Source of the DNA: Mangrovimonas aestuarii
Lineage (GTDB): Bacteria > Bacteroidota > Bacteroidia > Flavobacteriales > Flavobacteriaceae
Length of the DNA stretch: 64,000 nt
Reading direction: 5' to 3'
Assembly: GCF_028767185.1 (NCBI RefSeq)
Contig: NZ_JARACK010000007.1
Coordinates: forward strand, 1-64,000
In this document: piece by piece, positions 45,408 to 53,541 of the stretch
How positions within the stretch are numbered: position 1 is the stretch's first letter
How the letters are laid out: each line of letters opens with the position of its first letter
Position numbers and translations under genes: made by a program
Notes under the pieces: generated by a model
The model's input: the letters and a program-made list of their open reading frames with translations, nothing else
What the model was told of the DNA's origin: nothing
Database searches by the model: none

Positions 45408-46361
45408 TTATTTAAAAAATGAATCAACAAACTCAAACTTGTTGAATACCTGAAGGTCTTCTATTCCTTCACCTACTCCAATATACTTAACGGGAATTTT
45501 AAATTGGTCACTAATACCTATAACTACACCTCCTTTGGCAGTACCATCAAGCTTTGTAACAGCCAGCGAAGTTACTTCGGTTGCAGCTGTAAACTGTTTC
45601 GCCTGCTCAAAGGCGTTTTGACCTGTAGATCCATCAAGAACCAACAAAACGTCATGAGGTGCATCACCAATTACTTTCTGCATAACACGCTTAACTTTGG
45701 TCAGCTCGTTCATTAAGTTAACCTTATTATGTAAACGCCCAGCAGTATCTATAATTACAACATCCGCATTTTGTGAGACAGCACTCTGAAGGGTATCGTA
45801 TGCTACAGAAGCGGGATCGCTTCCCATTGCTTGCTTAACGATTGGCACGTCAACTCTATCGGCCCATACCTGTAGTTGGTCTATGGCTGCTGCTCTAAAC
45901 GTATCGGCTGCACCTAAAACTACATTTAGGCCTTTCTTTTTAAACTGATAAGCTAACTTACCAATTGTAGTGGTTTTTCCAACACCATTAACACCAACAA
46001 CCATCAATACATAAGGTTTTTTATCCTTAGGAATGGAAAAGTCGGTTGCCTCTCCAACATTAGTTTCGGACAAAAGGCTGGCAATTTCTTCACGAAGAAT
46101 GTCATTAAGCTCTGAGGTACCTAAATACTTATCCTTGGCTACGCGCTCTTCAATGCGCTCAATAACTTTAAGCGTTGTATTTACACCTACGTCACTGCTT
46201 ACAAGTACCTCCTCTAAATTATCTAGAACATCATCATCTACCTTACTTTTTCCAGCAACTGCCTTACTTAACTTATTAAAAAAGCTTGTTTTGGTTTTCT
46301 CCAGTCCTTTATCTAAGGTTTCCTTTTTTTCTGAAGAAAATATTTTCTTAAAAAAACTCAT
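45408..46361 (-). CDS. ftsY: Signal recognition particle receptor FtsY
   Basis: 317 residues. Short form without the long acidic A domain of Escherichia coli. N-domain four-helix bundle (about 20-100) then the SRP GTPase G domain with P-loop G123-T130 (GVNGVGKT), DTFRAAA, DTAGR and TKLDG. It docks the ribosome-SRP complex at the membrane. It follows the ribosomal protein genes, separated by a terminator at 46457-46493. Confidence 0.97.
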   Translation of the reverse strand: MSFFKKIFSSEKKETLDKGLEKTKTSFFNKLSKAVAGKSKVDDDVLDNLEEVLVSSDVGVNTTLKVIERIEERVAKDKYLGTSELNDILREEIASLLSETNVGEATDFSIPKDKKPYVLMVVGVNGVGKTTTIGKLAYQFKKKGLNVVLGAADTFRAAAIDQLQVWADRVDVPIVKQAMGSDPASVAYDTLQSAVSQNADVVIIDTAGRLHNKVNLMNELTKVKRVMQKVIGDAPHDVLLVLDGSTGQNAFEQAKQFTAATEVTSLAVTKLDGTAKGGVVIGISDQFKIPVKYIGVGEGIEDLQVFNKFEFVDSFFK

Positions 46362-46456
46362 GAGTTAGAATAATTAGATGAATTGAGGTTAACAAAATTC
46401 CTGCCTAAAACCGATGCATGAAAAAATGTCACTAAACCGTTTTTAAAATATAAAAT

Positions 46457-46493
46457 AAAAAGCAGCTCTCACGAAAATGAAAGCTGCTTTTTT
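46457..46493 (-). terminator. Intrinsic terminator between DUF4295 gene and ftsY
   Basis: Stem AAAAGCAGCT/AGCTGCTTTT with a 14-base loop, followed by T-rich sequence on either strand. It closes the rpmB-rpmG-DUF4295 transcript about 20 bp after its stop. Confidence 0.75.
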
Positions 46494-46511
46494 ATATCTG
46501 TACGAGTTTGA

Positions 46512-46664
46512 TTATTGCTTATTTAACCAATCGTTAACTTCTTCTGGTGACATAATTGACTCAACGAACATGTAAGCTCCAGATTTTGGAGACTTTACCA
46601 TCTTTATAGCTTTTGTCAATCTTTTAGATCCTGTCTGTAATGTTGCTACTGATTTCTTTGCCAT
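46512..46664 (-). CDS. DUF4295 protein (Bacteroidota ribosomal protein, likely bL38)
   Basis: Fifty codons read by hand: ATG at 46664, TAA at 46512-46514. The product starts MAKKSVATLQTGSKRLTK and ends EEVNDWLNKQ; it is basic at the N-terminus. It lies 7 bp after rpmG in the position always occupied by DUF4295 in this phylum. I recall the family being found as an extra large-subunit protein (bL38) in the Flavobacterium johnsoniae ribosome structure, which fits the operon, but this recollection was not checked. Confidence 0.88.
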   Translation of the reverse strand: MAKKSVATLQTGSKRLTKAIKMVKSPKSGAYMFVESIMSPEEVNDWLNKQ

Positions 46665-46671
46665 GACTCAA

Positions 46672-46854
46672 TTATTTAATTTCTTTATGAATAGTCATTC
46701 TCTTCAAGATTGGATTAAATTTCTTTATTTCCATTCTATCAGGAGTATTCTTTTTGTTTTTGGTTGTAATGTATCTCGAAGTTCCTGGCATACCAGACTC
46801 TTTGTGCTCAGTACACTCTAAGATTACCTGTACTCTGTTACCTTTTTTTGCCAT
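46672..46854 (-). CDS. rpmG: 50S ribosomal protein L33
   Basis: 60 residues, basic, starting [17 protein letters not shown] and carrying the family phrases [13 protein letters not shown] and [15 protein letters not shown]. The paired-cysteine zinc motifs of the C+ form are missing (single C14), so it is the zinc-free type. It lies between rpmB (25 bp) and the DUF4295 gene (7 bp) and is cotranscribed with both. Confidence 0.97.
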   Translation of the reverse strand: MAKKGNRVQVILECTEHKESGMPGTSRYITTKNKKNTPDRMEIKKFNPILKRMTIHKEIK

Positions 46855-46879
46855 TGTCCTTAATTTTTAAATGTGGCTA

Positions 46880-47116
46880 TTATTTTAAAAACCCTTTAGC
46901 TTTAGCTTCTTTAATAGCTGCAGAGATCCCTATTTTGTTGATGGTTTTCAAAGCAGATGTAGAAACTTTTAAGGTTATCCATTTATCTTCTTCAGGAATA
47001 TAGAAACGTTTCTTCACTAAATTAGCGTTGAATTTACGTTTAGTTTTATTCATAGCGTGAGACACGTTGTTTCCAACCATTGCCTTCTTCCCAGTAAGTT
47101 CACAAACTCTTGACAT
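46880..47116 (-). CDS. rpmB: 50S ribosomal protein L28
   Basis: 78 residues, starting MSRVCELTGKKAMVGNNVSHA, the standard L28 N-terminus, and ending with a basic KEAKAKGFLK helix. A single C5 and no CxxC pairs: zinc-free form. It is the first gene of the rpmB-rpmG-DUF4295 operon and has a full consensus promoter at 47157-47186. Confidence 0.98.
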   Translation of the reverse strand: MSRVCELTGKKAMVGNNVSHAMNKTKRKFNANLVKKRFYIPEEDKWITLKVSTSALKTINKIGISAAIKEAKAKGFLK

Positions 47117-47156
47117 TGTTTCTAAGCTTTAAATGATGTTATTTCAAAACGAGGTG

Positions 47157-47186
47157 CAAATATACAAATTCTTTATTTCCTAACAA
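47157..47186 (-). promoter_or_regulatory. Consensus Bacteroidota promoter of the rpmB operon
   Basis: TATATTTG (47157-47164) with TTG (47184-47186) on the minus strand, spacer 19, the cleanest promoter in the window. The leader to the rpmB ATG is about 35 nt. Confidence 0.8.
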
Positions 47187-47197
47187 CTTAAACCTTA

Positions 47198-48448
47198 TCA
47201 TTTTTTTAAAATTTCCACTTTAAGTAATTCAAAAGCTTTGTTAACCGATTTATTAATCACTTTTGTACGGTGATTTCCAAAATGAAACTCTTTAGCAAAC
47301 ACTCCATTTTTACTGGCCAAAGCGATGAAAACCGTTCCTACATCAGCATCGGATTCTCCTTTTTCGGGGCCAGCATTTCCTGTTGTAGCTAAGGCATAAT
47401 CAACATTATATAAATTCAAAACACCTTGAGCCATTGCTCTTGCCACTTCGGAACTCACAACGGTATGTTTTTTTATCAATTCCGGTGGCACTCCCAATAC
47501 CTTTGTTTTTATGTCAGTTGCATAACTCACAACACTCCCTTTAAAGTACTCTGATGCACCAGGATGAGAAGTAATCTTTTGGGCTATTGTACCTCCAGTA
47601 CAACTTTCGGCAGTAGCCAAAGTTTTACCAGAACTAACCAGTAACCGACCTATCAATTCTTCGATACTTTCAACGTCATCCTCAAAGCCTATAAAAATAT
47701 CTTCGATTAGAGACATGACTCGTTCTATTTGAGCATCAACATCTTTTTTAAGACCTTCTGCATATTGCCCTTTAGCTGTTAATCGTAATCTCACTTTCCC
47801 TAAATTAGGCAAGTAAGCTAACTTTATATGGTTTGGCAAACTATCTTCCCATTGCTCCAATCGTTCAGCCAAGGCACTTTCTCCCAAACCATAAGTTATA
47901 AGTGTTTTGTGAAGTATGCTCGGAAAGTTATAGGTAGCCTTCAACCTTGGCATCACCTCCTTTTTCATTAAAGCTTTCATCTCATACGGTACTCCTGGTA
48001 GCGAGACAAATACCTTTTCACCTTTATTAAACCACATGCCAGGAGCTGTCCCATGGTCATTTGGTAAAACAGTAGCTTTTGAAGGCACCAAAGCCTGATC
48101 ACGATTCAAGTTAGAAATTGGAGTAGACAGGTATTTTGCAAATAACTCCTCCACATGTTTCAACACACTTTCGTCAAGCACCAAGTTGTCCTCAAAATAT
48201 TCAGCAAAAGTATGTTTAGTGATATCGTCTTTGGTAGGCCCCAAACCTCCTGTAACAACAACAATATCAGCATTATCTTCTGCTTCTTTTAGAGCCTTTA
48301 AGATATGCTCTCTATCGTCTTGAACTGAAGTGATTTGGTACACAGACACTCCAATTTTATTAAGCTCCTTGGAGATATAGGCTGAATTGGTATCAACAAT
48401 TTGACCGATGAGAATTTCATCGCCAATTGTAATGATTTCGGCTTGCAT
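47198..48448 (-). CDS. cinA: CinA family protein (competence/damage-inducible, NMN deamidase domain)
   Basis: 416 residues, two-domain form. N-terminal MoCF-like domain with [12 protein letters not shown] (5-16) and [12 protein letters not shown] (64-75); C-terminal CinA domain (about 255-416) with TAESCTGG and ATTGNAGP motifs. The C-terminal domain of this family deamidates nicotinamide mononucleotide for NAD recycling; the N-terminal domain hydrolyses ADP-ribose in some members. It is in an operon with the Hpt protein (3 bp away) and FAH-family hydrolase. Confidence 0.93.
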   Translation of the reverse strand: MQAEIITIGDEILIGQIVDTNSAYISKELNKIGVSVYQITSVQDDREHILKALKEAEDNADIVVVTGGLGPTKDDITKHTFAEYFEDNLVLDESVLKHVEELFAKYLSTPISNLNRDQALVPSKATVLPNDHGTAPGMWFNKGEKVFVSLPGVPYEMKALMKKEVMPRLKATYNFPSILHKTLITYGLGESALAERLEQWEDSLPNHIKLAYLPNLGKVRLRLTAKGQYAEGLKKDVDAQIERVMSLIEDIFIGFEDDVESIEELIGRLLVSSGKTLATAESCTGGTIAQKITSHPGASEYFKGSVVSYATDIKTKVLGVPPELIKKHTVVSSEVARAMAQGVLNLYNVDYALATTGNAGPEKGESDADVGTVFIALASKNGVFAKEFHFGNHRTKVINKSVNKAFELLKVEILKK

Positions 48449-48451
48449 TAT

Positions 48452-48793
48452 TTATAAATTAAAATCAGATCTGATTTCATTTGAAGCATTTTCTATTGCG
48501 GTGAGCACAACATCTAGCTGTTCAGATACATCTTCACCGGTCTTTTCGAACTTTCCCCAATCTTGAACTATAATAAGCTCGTCCATGACACCAAGCTCGA
48601 ACATATCGATAGTTGGCTTCATTTTATGGGCCGTTTTATAGGAGGTATTATAATCCTTTTTAGCAACAGCCTCCTTTAAAATTTGAGCATCTTCGGGTAT
48701 TTCCTCCAAAAAGGTTTGAGCCAAGGCCATGATAAAATCCTCATCGCCATCTGCCAAATCACGTACCCTATATAGCTTATAATGTTCTTCCAT
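48452..48793 (-). CDS. Histidine phosphotransfer (Hpt) domain protein
   Basis: 113 residues, a stand-alone Hpt four-helix bundle. The phosphorylated histidine is H56 in TAHKMKPTIDMFEL, the canonical AHxLKxx-type motif. It carries phosphate between a hybrid histidine kinase and a response regulator, neither of which is in the window, so it works in a multi-component relay with unlinked partners. It is packed between the FAH-family gene (2 bp) and cinA (3 bp). Confidence 0.85.
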   Translation of the reverse strand: MEEHYKLYRVRDLADGDEDFIMALAQTFLEEIPEDAQILKEAVAKKDYNTSYKTAHKMKPTIDMFELGVMDELIIVQDWGKFEKTGEDVSEQLDVVLTAIENASNEIRSDFNL

Positions 48794-48795
48794 GG

Positions 48796-49407
48796 TTATT
48801 TCACATTTATTGAAAAGATCTGAGTATTATTAATATAACCCATTAGGCGATCATTGGCTGAAACCTTGCCCACTCCTGCCGGGGTTCCCGTAAAGATAAT
48901 ATCTCCAATCTTTAAAGTGAAATATTTTGAAACATATTCTATAATTTCATCAATTTTCCAGAGCATATGGGAAGTGTTTCCTTGCTGTACAATTTCCTCA
49001 TTTTTTTTGAGGGAAAACGATAAGTCATTAAGATCTCCTAACTCTTCCTTAGGCAGCCATTTACCCACAACTGCAGCACCATCAAACGATTTGGCGCGTT
49101 CCCAAGGCAATCCTTTAGACTTTAGTTCCTGCTGCAAATCCCTAGCGGTAAAGTCTATTCCTAATCCTATTTCACTATAGTATTTATGAGCAAATTTTCT
49201 ATCAATATACTTACCTACGCGATTGATTTTAACCAAAACCTCAACTTCATGATGAACATCATCTGAAAAATCGGGAATAAAAAACGGTTGTTTTTTAAGC
49301 AAAATGGCTGTGTCCGGTTTTATAAAAATTACAGGCTCAGTTGGCTTTTCATTTCCCAACTCATCAATATGCTCTGTGTAATTTCTTCCTATACAGATTA
49401 GTTTCAT
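48796..49407 (-). CDS. Fumarylacetoacetate hydrolase family protein
   Basis: 203 residues. FAH-fold marks: ICIGRNYTEHIDELGNE (start), HHEVEVLVKI with metal-binding glutamates, GIDFTARDLQ and IIFTGTPAGVGKV. The small one-domain form occurs in acylpyruvases and oxaloacetate decarboxylases, which are the best guesses for activity. It is 18 bp downstream of the exonuclease gene and 2 bp upstream of the Hpt gene. Confidence 0.9.
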   Translation of the reverse strand: MKLICIGRNYTEHIDELGNEKPTEPVIFIKPDTAILLKKQPFFIPDFSDDVHHEVEVLVKINRVGKYIDRKFAHKYYSEIGLGIDFTARDLQQELKSKGLPWERAKSFDGAAVVGKWLPKEELGDLNDLSFSLKKNEEIVQQGNTSHMLWKIDEIIEYVSKYFTLKIGDIIFTGTPAGVGKVSANDRLMGYINNTQIFSINVK

Positions 49408-49425
49408 TATTGTATAATATTAGAA

Positions 49426-50202
49426 CTATCCCAACTTATTATTAAAATCCCTTAGCTTAATGGCAGTGAGCACCTTTTTTGTATACAACGGAAAATCGGC
49501 ATTAAGCAACCACCCGAAATAACCTGGTTCACTTTCCAAAACATCAACTACTCGTTTGTTTTTATGCTTTCCAAAAGAAAAACACTCTTCTCCCTTTTTA
49601 TTGAATATGATGAAGCCAGCAAAATCGGCAAACTTTTTATGGGCACTGAATTCAGCCAAAAACTTGGCATCGTTTTCAAGTTCATCGTATTTTTCAACCT
49701 GAGCTTTAAGAACCTCATAAGTAGCATCTGTATCTGCTCCGGCACTATGGGCATTATCCAAATTCTTATCACAGTAAAACTTATAAGCCGCGCTTAAAGT
49801 TCGTTGTTCCATTTTATGAAAAATAGTCTGCACATCTATAGCTAACCTGTTTTTCATATCGAAATCAACCTCAGCACGGAGCATTTCTTCAGCCAAAAGA
49901 GGGATATCGAACCGGTTTGAGTTAAACCCAGCTAAGTCTGAATCCTTTATTAAATTTTGAACTTCCTTAGCCAACTCTGAAAATGTTGGAGCATTCGCTA
50001 CCTTTTCATCTGTAATCCCATGAATATCCGATGACTCTTTAGGTATTGGCATTTCTGGGTTTACTAACCATGTATGGCGCTCTTCCTTTCCGTTTGGGTG
50101 TACTTTTAACACAGCGATTTCAACAATACGGTCTTTGGTAATGTTTACTCCGGTGGTTTCTAGATCAAAAAAACAGATTGGTTTGCTAAGATTCAGTGTC
50201 AT
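49426..50202 (-). CDS. DnaQ-like 3'-5' exonuclease (DEDDh family)
   Basis: 258 residues. Exo I is FFDLETTGVN (12-21), Exo II lies in GFNSNRFDIPLL (about 93-104) and Exo III His-Asp in HSAGADTDATYE (about 152-163), giving the complete DEDDh set. The C-terminal 60 residues (FGKHKNKRVVDVL...) look like the small DUF3820-type domain often found in such nucleases. Possible proofreading or repair nuclease; not fused to a polymerase. Confidence 0.92.
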   Translation of the reverse strand: MTLNLSKPICFFDLETTGVNITKDRIVEIAVLKVHPNGKEERHTWLVNPEMPIPKESSDIHGITDEKVANAPTFSELAKEVQNLIKDSDLAGFNSNRFDIPLLAEEMLRAEVDFDMKNRLAIDVQTIFHKMEQRTLSAAYKFYCDKNLDNAHSAGADTDATYEVLKAQVEKYDELENDAKFLAEFSAHKKFADFAGFIIFNKKGEECFSFGKHKNKRVVDVLESEPGYFGWLLNADFPLYTKKVLTAIKLRDFNNKLG

Positions 50203-50257
50203 TTTTATTTTTTTAATGAATGCGTAAAGGTAATAATTATGTTATGGCAGGAAAATA

Positions 50258-50286
50258 AAAAAACCCAACCGAAAGGCTGGGTTTTC
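50258..50286 (-). terminator. Intrinsic terminator after the E2 gene
   Basis: Stem AAAACCCA-CC/GG-TGGGTTTT around a GAAA tetraloop with one A/C mismatch, followed by T runs on the minus strand. It lies about 18 bp past the stop at 50304. Confidence 0.8.
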
Positions 50287-50303
50287 TTAATTTATATAGG
50301 GTA

Positions 50304-51620
50304 TTAAATTTCTCTATTCATATCCCAAGCTTCTAAGTAATCTTTTACAGCTTTCACAAACTGACCTCCCAAAGCACCATTTACAACACGGTGATCGTAA
50401 GAGTGCGACAAGAACATTTTGTAACGAATACCAATAAAATCTCCCTCTGGTGTTTCCACGACAGCAGGTGTTTTACGGATAGCTCCTAAAGCCAAGATTC
50501 CTACTTGAGGCTGATTGATAATAGGTGTACCCATAATACTTCCAAACGTCCCTACGTTTGTCACTGTATATGTTCCGCCTTGAATATCGTCCGGTTTTAA
50601 CTGGTTAGCTCTAGCACGACCAGCCAAATCGTTCACCTGCTTTGTCATACCAACCAAGTTCAATTGGTCTGCATTCTTAATTACAGGAACTATTAGGTTA
50701 CCATCTGGTAAGGCAGCCGCCATTCCTAAGTTGATATTTTTCTTTTTGATGATTTTATCACCTTGAACTGAAATGTTCATCATTGGGAAATCACGAAGCG
50801 CTTTAGCAATAGCTTCCATAAAAATTGGAGTAAAGGTCAAGTTCTCGCCTTCACGCTTGAAGAAAGCATCTTTTACTTTCTTTCTCCAGTTCCAAATATT
50901 GGTTACATCGGCTTCAATGAAGCTTTGTACGTGAGCAGAAGTCTGTACCGACTCTACCATATGATGAGCTATTAGCTTGCCCATTCTTGTCATCTCGATG
51001 ATTTCGTCTTCCCCACTAGCAACAACAGGAGCTGTTTGAGTGGCTTTAGGAGCTGGTGCTGCAGCTGGCTTTGGCTGTGCTGGAGCAGCGGCTGGTTTTG
51101 CGCCACGGTTTTCAAGATAACCCAAAATATCGTTTTTGGTAACACGTCCATCTTTACCTGTACCAGCAATAGCATCAAGTTCTCCTTGAGTTATCCCTTC
51201 TTCCTTAGCGATACTCTTTACCAACGGAGAGTAAAAACGATCATCGGTAGAAGTCACTGTAGCCGTAGTTGCCTGCGCTGTTTCTACAGTTTTAGACACC
51301 TCTGCTACTGCTTCAGCAGGAGCTTCTTCTTTAGCTTGAGGAGCAGCTGATACTCCACTATCTGTTGATGCTACATCGGAATCGGTTTCTATAATTGCAA
51401 TGGTTTGCCCTACTTGAACTACATCGTCTTCACCAAACAGTTTTTCTACCAGTACACCATCAACTTCACTAGGAACCTCGCTATCTACTTTATCTGTAGC
51501 GATTTCCAAAACTGCTTCATCTGATTCTATAGTATCTCCAACTTCTTTTAACCAAGAGGTAATTGTTGCCTCAGCAACACTCTCTCCCATTTTCGGTAAT
51601 TTAAGTTCAAATCTTGCCAT
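50304..51620 (-). CDS. 2-oxo acid dehydrogenase E2 (dihydrolipoyl acyltransferase)
   Basis: 438 residues. Lipoyl domain 1-77 with lipoyl lysine K44 (ATDKVDSE); flexible A/P/E-rich linker; peripheral-subunit-binding domain at about 128-172; a second A/P linker; catalytic domain 210-438 with H410 in SYDHRVVNGALGG. The position four residues after the histidine is N414, where most E2 enzymes have aspartate (DHRxxDG). The branched-chain or 2-oxoglutarate complexes are both possible; E1 and E3 are not in the window. Monocistronic, between a terminator and the TAATTTTG box at 51658. Confidence 0.92.
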   Translation of the reverse strand: MARFELKLPKMGESVAEATITSWLKEVGDTIESDEAVLEIATDKVDSEVPSEVDGVLVEKLFGEDDVVQVGQTIAIIETDSDVASTDSGVSAAPQAKEEAPAEAVAEVSKTVETAQATTATVTSTDDRFYSPLVKSIAKEEGITQGELDAIAGTGKDGRVTKNDILGYLENRGAKPAAAPAQPKPAAAPAPKATQTAPVVASGEDEIIEMTRMGKLIAHHMVESVQTSAHVQSFIEADVTNIWNWRKKVKDAFFKREGENLTFTPIFMEAIAKALRDFPMMNISVQGDKIIKKKNINLGMAAALPDGNLIVPVIKNADQLNLVGMTKQVNDLAGRARANQLKPDDIQGGTYTVTNVGTFGSIMGTPIINQPQVGILALGAIRKTPAVVETPEGDFIGIRYKMFLSHSYDHRVVNGALGGQFVKAVKDYLEAWDMNREI

Positions 51621-51657
51621 ATTTATAACGTAAGGTCTATTTTTCTTTTAATGCTTG

Positions 51658-51665
51658 CAAAATTA
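51658..51665 (-). promoter_or_regulatory. Candidate -7 box of the E2 gene
   Basis: TAATTTTG on the minus strand fits TAnnTTTG exactly, 37 nt before the ATG. The -33 TTG is not seen at normal spacing. Confidence 0.4.
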
Positions 51666-51736
51666 ACTAAAAAAGCCATAATCGACTTAACATTCTGCAA
51701 CAAATTAATATTACTAAATTATTTCTCTTTCAGATT

Positions 51737-52834
51737 TTACTTCCCCAAATGTACAATTTCACCCCGACCAACAGAACTATTACTGCCAATAATAAATTGT
51801 GAATTTTTGGGATGGATTTTAAATGTAATATCCCTTTTCACCAAATCTTCAATAATTTGAATAATTTTAGAAAAGGACATTTTTTCACTATCAAAAATAA
51901 GCTGTTCGCCATCCTCAATATCATCAACACTTGATACTACTCTAATTGGAGACAATACCTTTTTTAAGCTTTCGATGTTCGCGTCCGAAAACAATACATA
52001 TCCATTCACATTAATTGTTGAACGCTTTGGCTTGGGATTAATCAATGTAATTGTTTTCACACCTAGAGTTATACACCAATCAAACAACTGATGCTTTTTA
52101 AAGTGTTTTTTAAAAAACGTATGCATGGAGCCATTAAAGCGCTTGGCATAAGTTCTATCCTTTAACGTGCTTTCCCCTTTGTAGTGAATTACCGTAGTAC
52201 CCCCAAAATAATAGTTATTGTAACCGGCCTTAATCACCTTATAGGAGAGATCGATATCTTCCCCATACATAAAATAATCTTCGTCGAAGCCTTTAACCTG
52301 ATTGTACACTTCACGTTTTATCATCATAAAAGCCCCCACAAGAATATCTACTTTGCCTGTTTCATTAGGCTGAAGTCTATTAACATAATACGGCTCTGTA
52401 TTGCCCATTATTTTCTGGAGGGCTACTTTGGGAGTAGGAACATTGCGCTTGCTCTCAGGTAAAAATTTTCCAGTTCCATCAATAAGTTTACAACCTACAA
52501 TCCCAATATTTTCTATAGAATTAATAAACTGAAAAAGTTTTTCGAAAGTATCTTCAGCCAATACCGTATCTGGATTTAAAATGCAAACATACTTTCCCTT
52601 GGCTTGTGCCACACCTATATTATTTCCTTTTGAAAACCCTTCGTTGTTGTCGTTTTCAATCAATTTCACTTTAGGAAACAAATCTTTCACCATTTGACAA
52701 CTATCATCACTAGACTGATTATCTACTACAATAATCTCGGCATCAATGTTAGCTATAGCTGTTTCAACACTTTTTATGCACAACTCAAGAAAGTAGCGCA
52801 CATTATAATTAAGTATTACAACGGATAGCTTCAA
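51737..52834 (-). CDS. Family 2 glycosyltransferase (rhamnosyltransferase-like)
   Basis: 365 residues, GT-A fold: LSVVILNYNVRYF (3-15), VDNQSSDDS, ILNPDTVLAED (metal-binding region) and FDEDYFMYGEDIDLSYK. The MYGEDxDLSYR segment is typical of WbbL-like rhamnosyltransferases. The start is a TTG at 52834 directly before KLSVVILNYN, and it lies 7 bp beyond the recR stop. Likely acts on a polysaccharide or lipid-linked oligosaccharide at the cytoplasmic face. Confidence 0.88.
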   Translation of the reverse strand: MKLSVVILNYNVRYFLELCIKSVETAIANIDAEIIVVDNQSSDDSCQMVKDLFPKVKLIENDNNEGFSKGNNIGVAQAKGKYVCILNPDTVLAEDTFEKLFQFINSIENIGIVGCKLIDGTGKFLPESKRNVPTPKVALQKIMGNTEPYYVNRLQPNETGKVDILVGAFMMIKREVYNQVKGFDEDYFMYGEDIDLSYKVIKAGYNNYYFGGTTVIHYKGESTLKDRTYAKRFNGSMHTFFKKHFKKHQLFDWCITLGVKTITLINPKPKRSTINVNGYVLFSDANIESLKKVLSPIRVVSSVDDIEDGEQLIFDSEKMSFSKIIQIIEDLVKRDITFKIHPKNSQFIIGSNSSVGRGEIVHLGK

Positions 52835-52841
52835 ATTGCAA

Positions 52842-53459
52842 TTATGACTTTAAAGAAGATTCAAAAGGGATACGGTTTACAATGCTACGCCCCAAGGTTA
52901 CCTCATCGGCATACTCCAGTTCATCTCCAACGGAGATACCTCTGGCAATAGTGGTCATTGTAACATCGCAACCTTGAATTTGTTTGTAGATGTAGAAATT
53001 GGTTGTATCCCCTTCCATGGTAGAACTCAAGGCAAATATTAACTCTTTTACGCCTCCGGATTTAACTTTATCAACAAGCGGGTCTATTGTAAGATCCTGA
53101 GGGCCAACACCATCCATAGGTGATATCTTACCACCCAACACATGGTAAAGTCCTTTAAACGAACTAGTATTTTCAATTGCCATAACATCGCGAACATCCT
53201 CCACCACACAAATTACCTCAGCATTACGGTTTGGATTGGAACATATTTCACACAACGCCACATCGCTAATGTTATGACAGGACTTGCAAAACTTTATTTC
53301 ATTGCGCATATTCGAGAGCGCCAACGACAGTTTAGAAGTCTGTTCTTCAGGCTGCTTTAACAAATGCAATACCAAACGCAATGCCGTACGCTTACCAATT
53401 CCAGGTAGCTGCGACATTTCGTTTACTGCGTTTTCAAGTAATTTAGAGGAGAATTCCAT
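52842..53459 (-). CDS. recR: Recombination mediator protein RecR
   Basis: 205 residues from the ATG at 53459. A longer frame to 53477 adds MSNFAA but would include the promoter-like box at 53465-53472, and other RecR proteins start at [12 protein letters not shown]. Features: helix-hairpin-helix (about 10-35), zinc finger C-x2-C...C-x2-C (CKSCH...CEIC, about 53-68), Toprim with E and D of CVVEDVRD (about 80-87) and the C-terminal Walker-B-like part. RecR with RecO loads RecA at gaps. Confidence 0.96.
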   Translation of the reverse strand: MEFSSKLLENAVNEMSQLPGIGKRTALRLVLHLLKQPEEQTSKLSLALSNMRNEIKFCKSCHNISDVALCEICSNPNRNAEVICVVEDVRDVMAIENTSSFKGLYHVLGGKISPMDGVGPQDLTIDPLVDKVKSGGVKELIFALSSTMEGDTTNFYIYKQIQGCDVTMTTIARGISVGDELEYADEVTLGRSIVNRIPFESSLKS

Positions 53460-53464
53460 AGCTG

Positions 53465-53472
53465 CGAAATTA
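53465..53472 (-). promoter_or_regulatory. Possible -7 box close to the recR start
   Basis: TAATTTCG, one mismatch from TAnnTTTG, 5 nt before the ATG at 53459. It repeats the layout of the mnmA start (box then CAGC). Confidence 0.3.
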
Positions 53473-53541
53473 CTCATTTTCGGTCAAAGAATAATTCCCG
53501 AAACCATTGTAATTTGTATTTTGGCTTCAGAAATACACTTT

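Noticed and set aside
53284-53541. Longer start of the sodium:solute symporter
   Set aside because: The extra part runs antisense through recR and does not look like a transporter N-terminus; the first helix begins just after the ATG at 53542.
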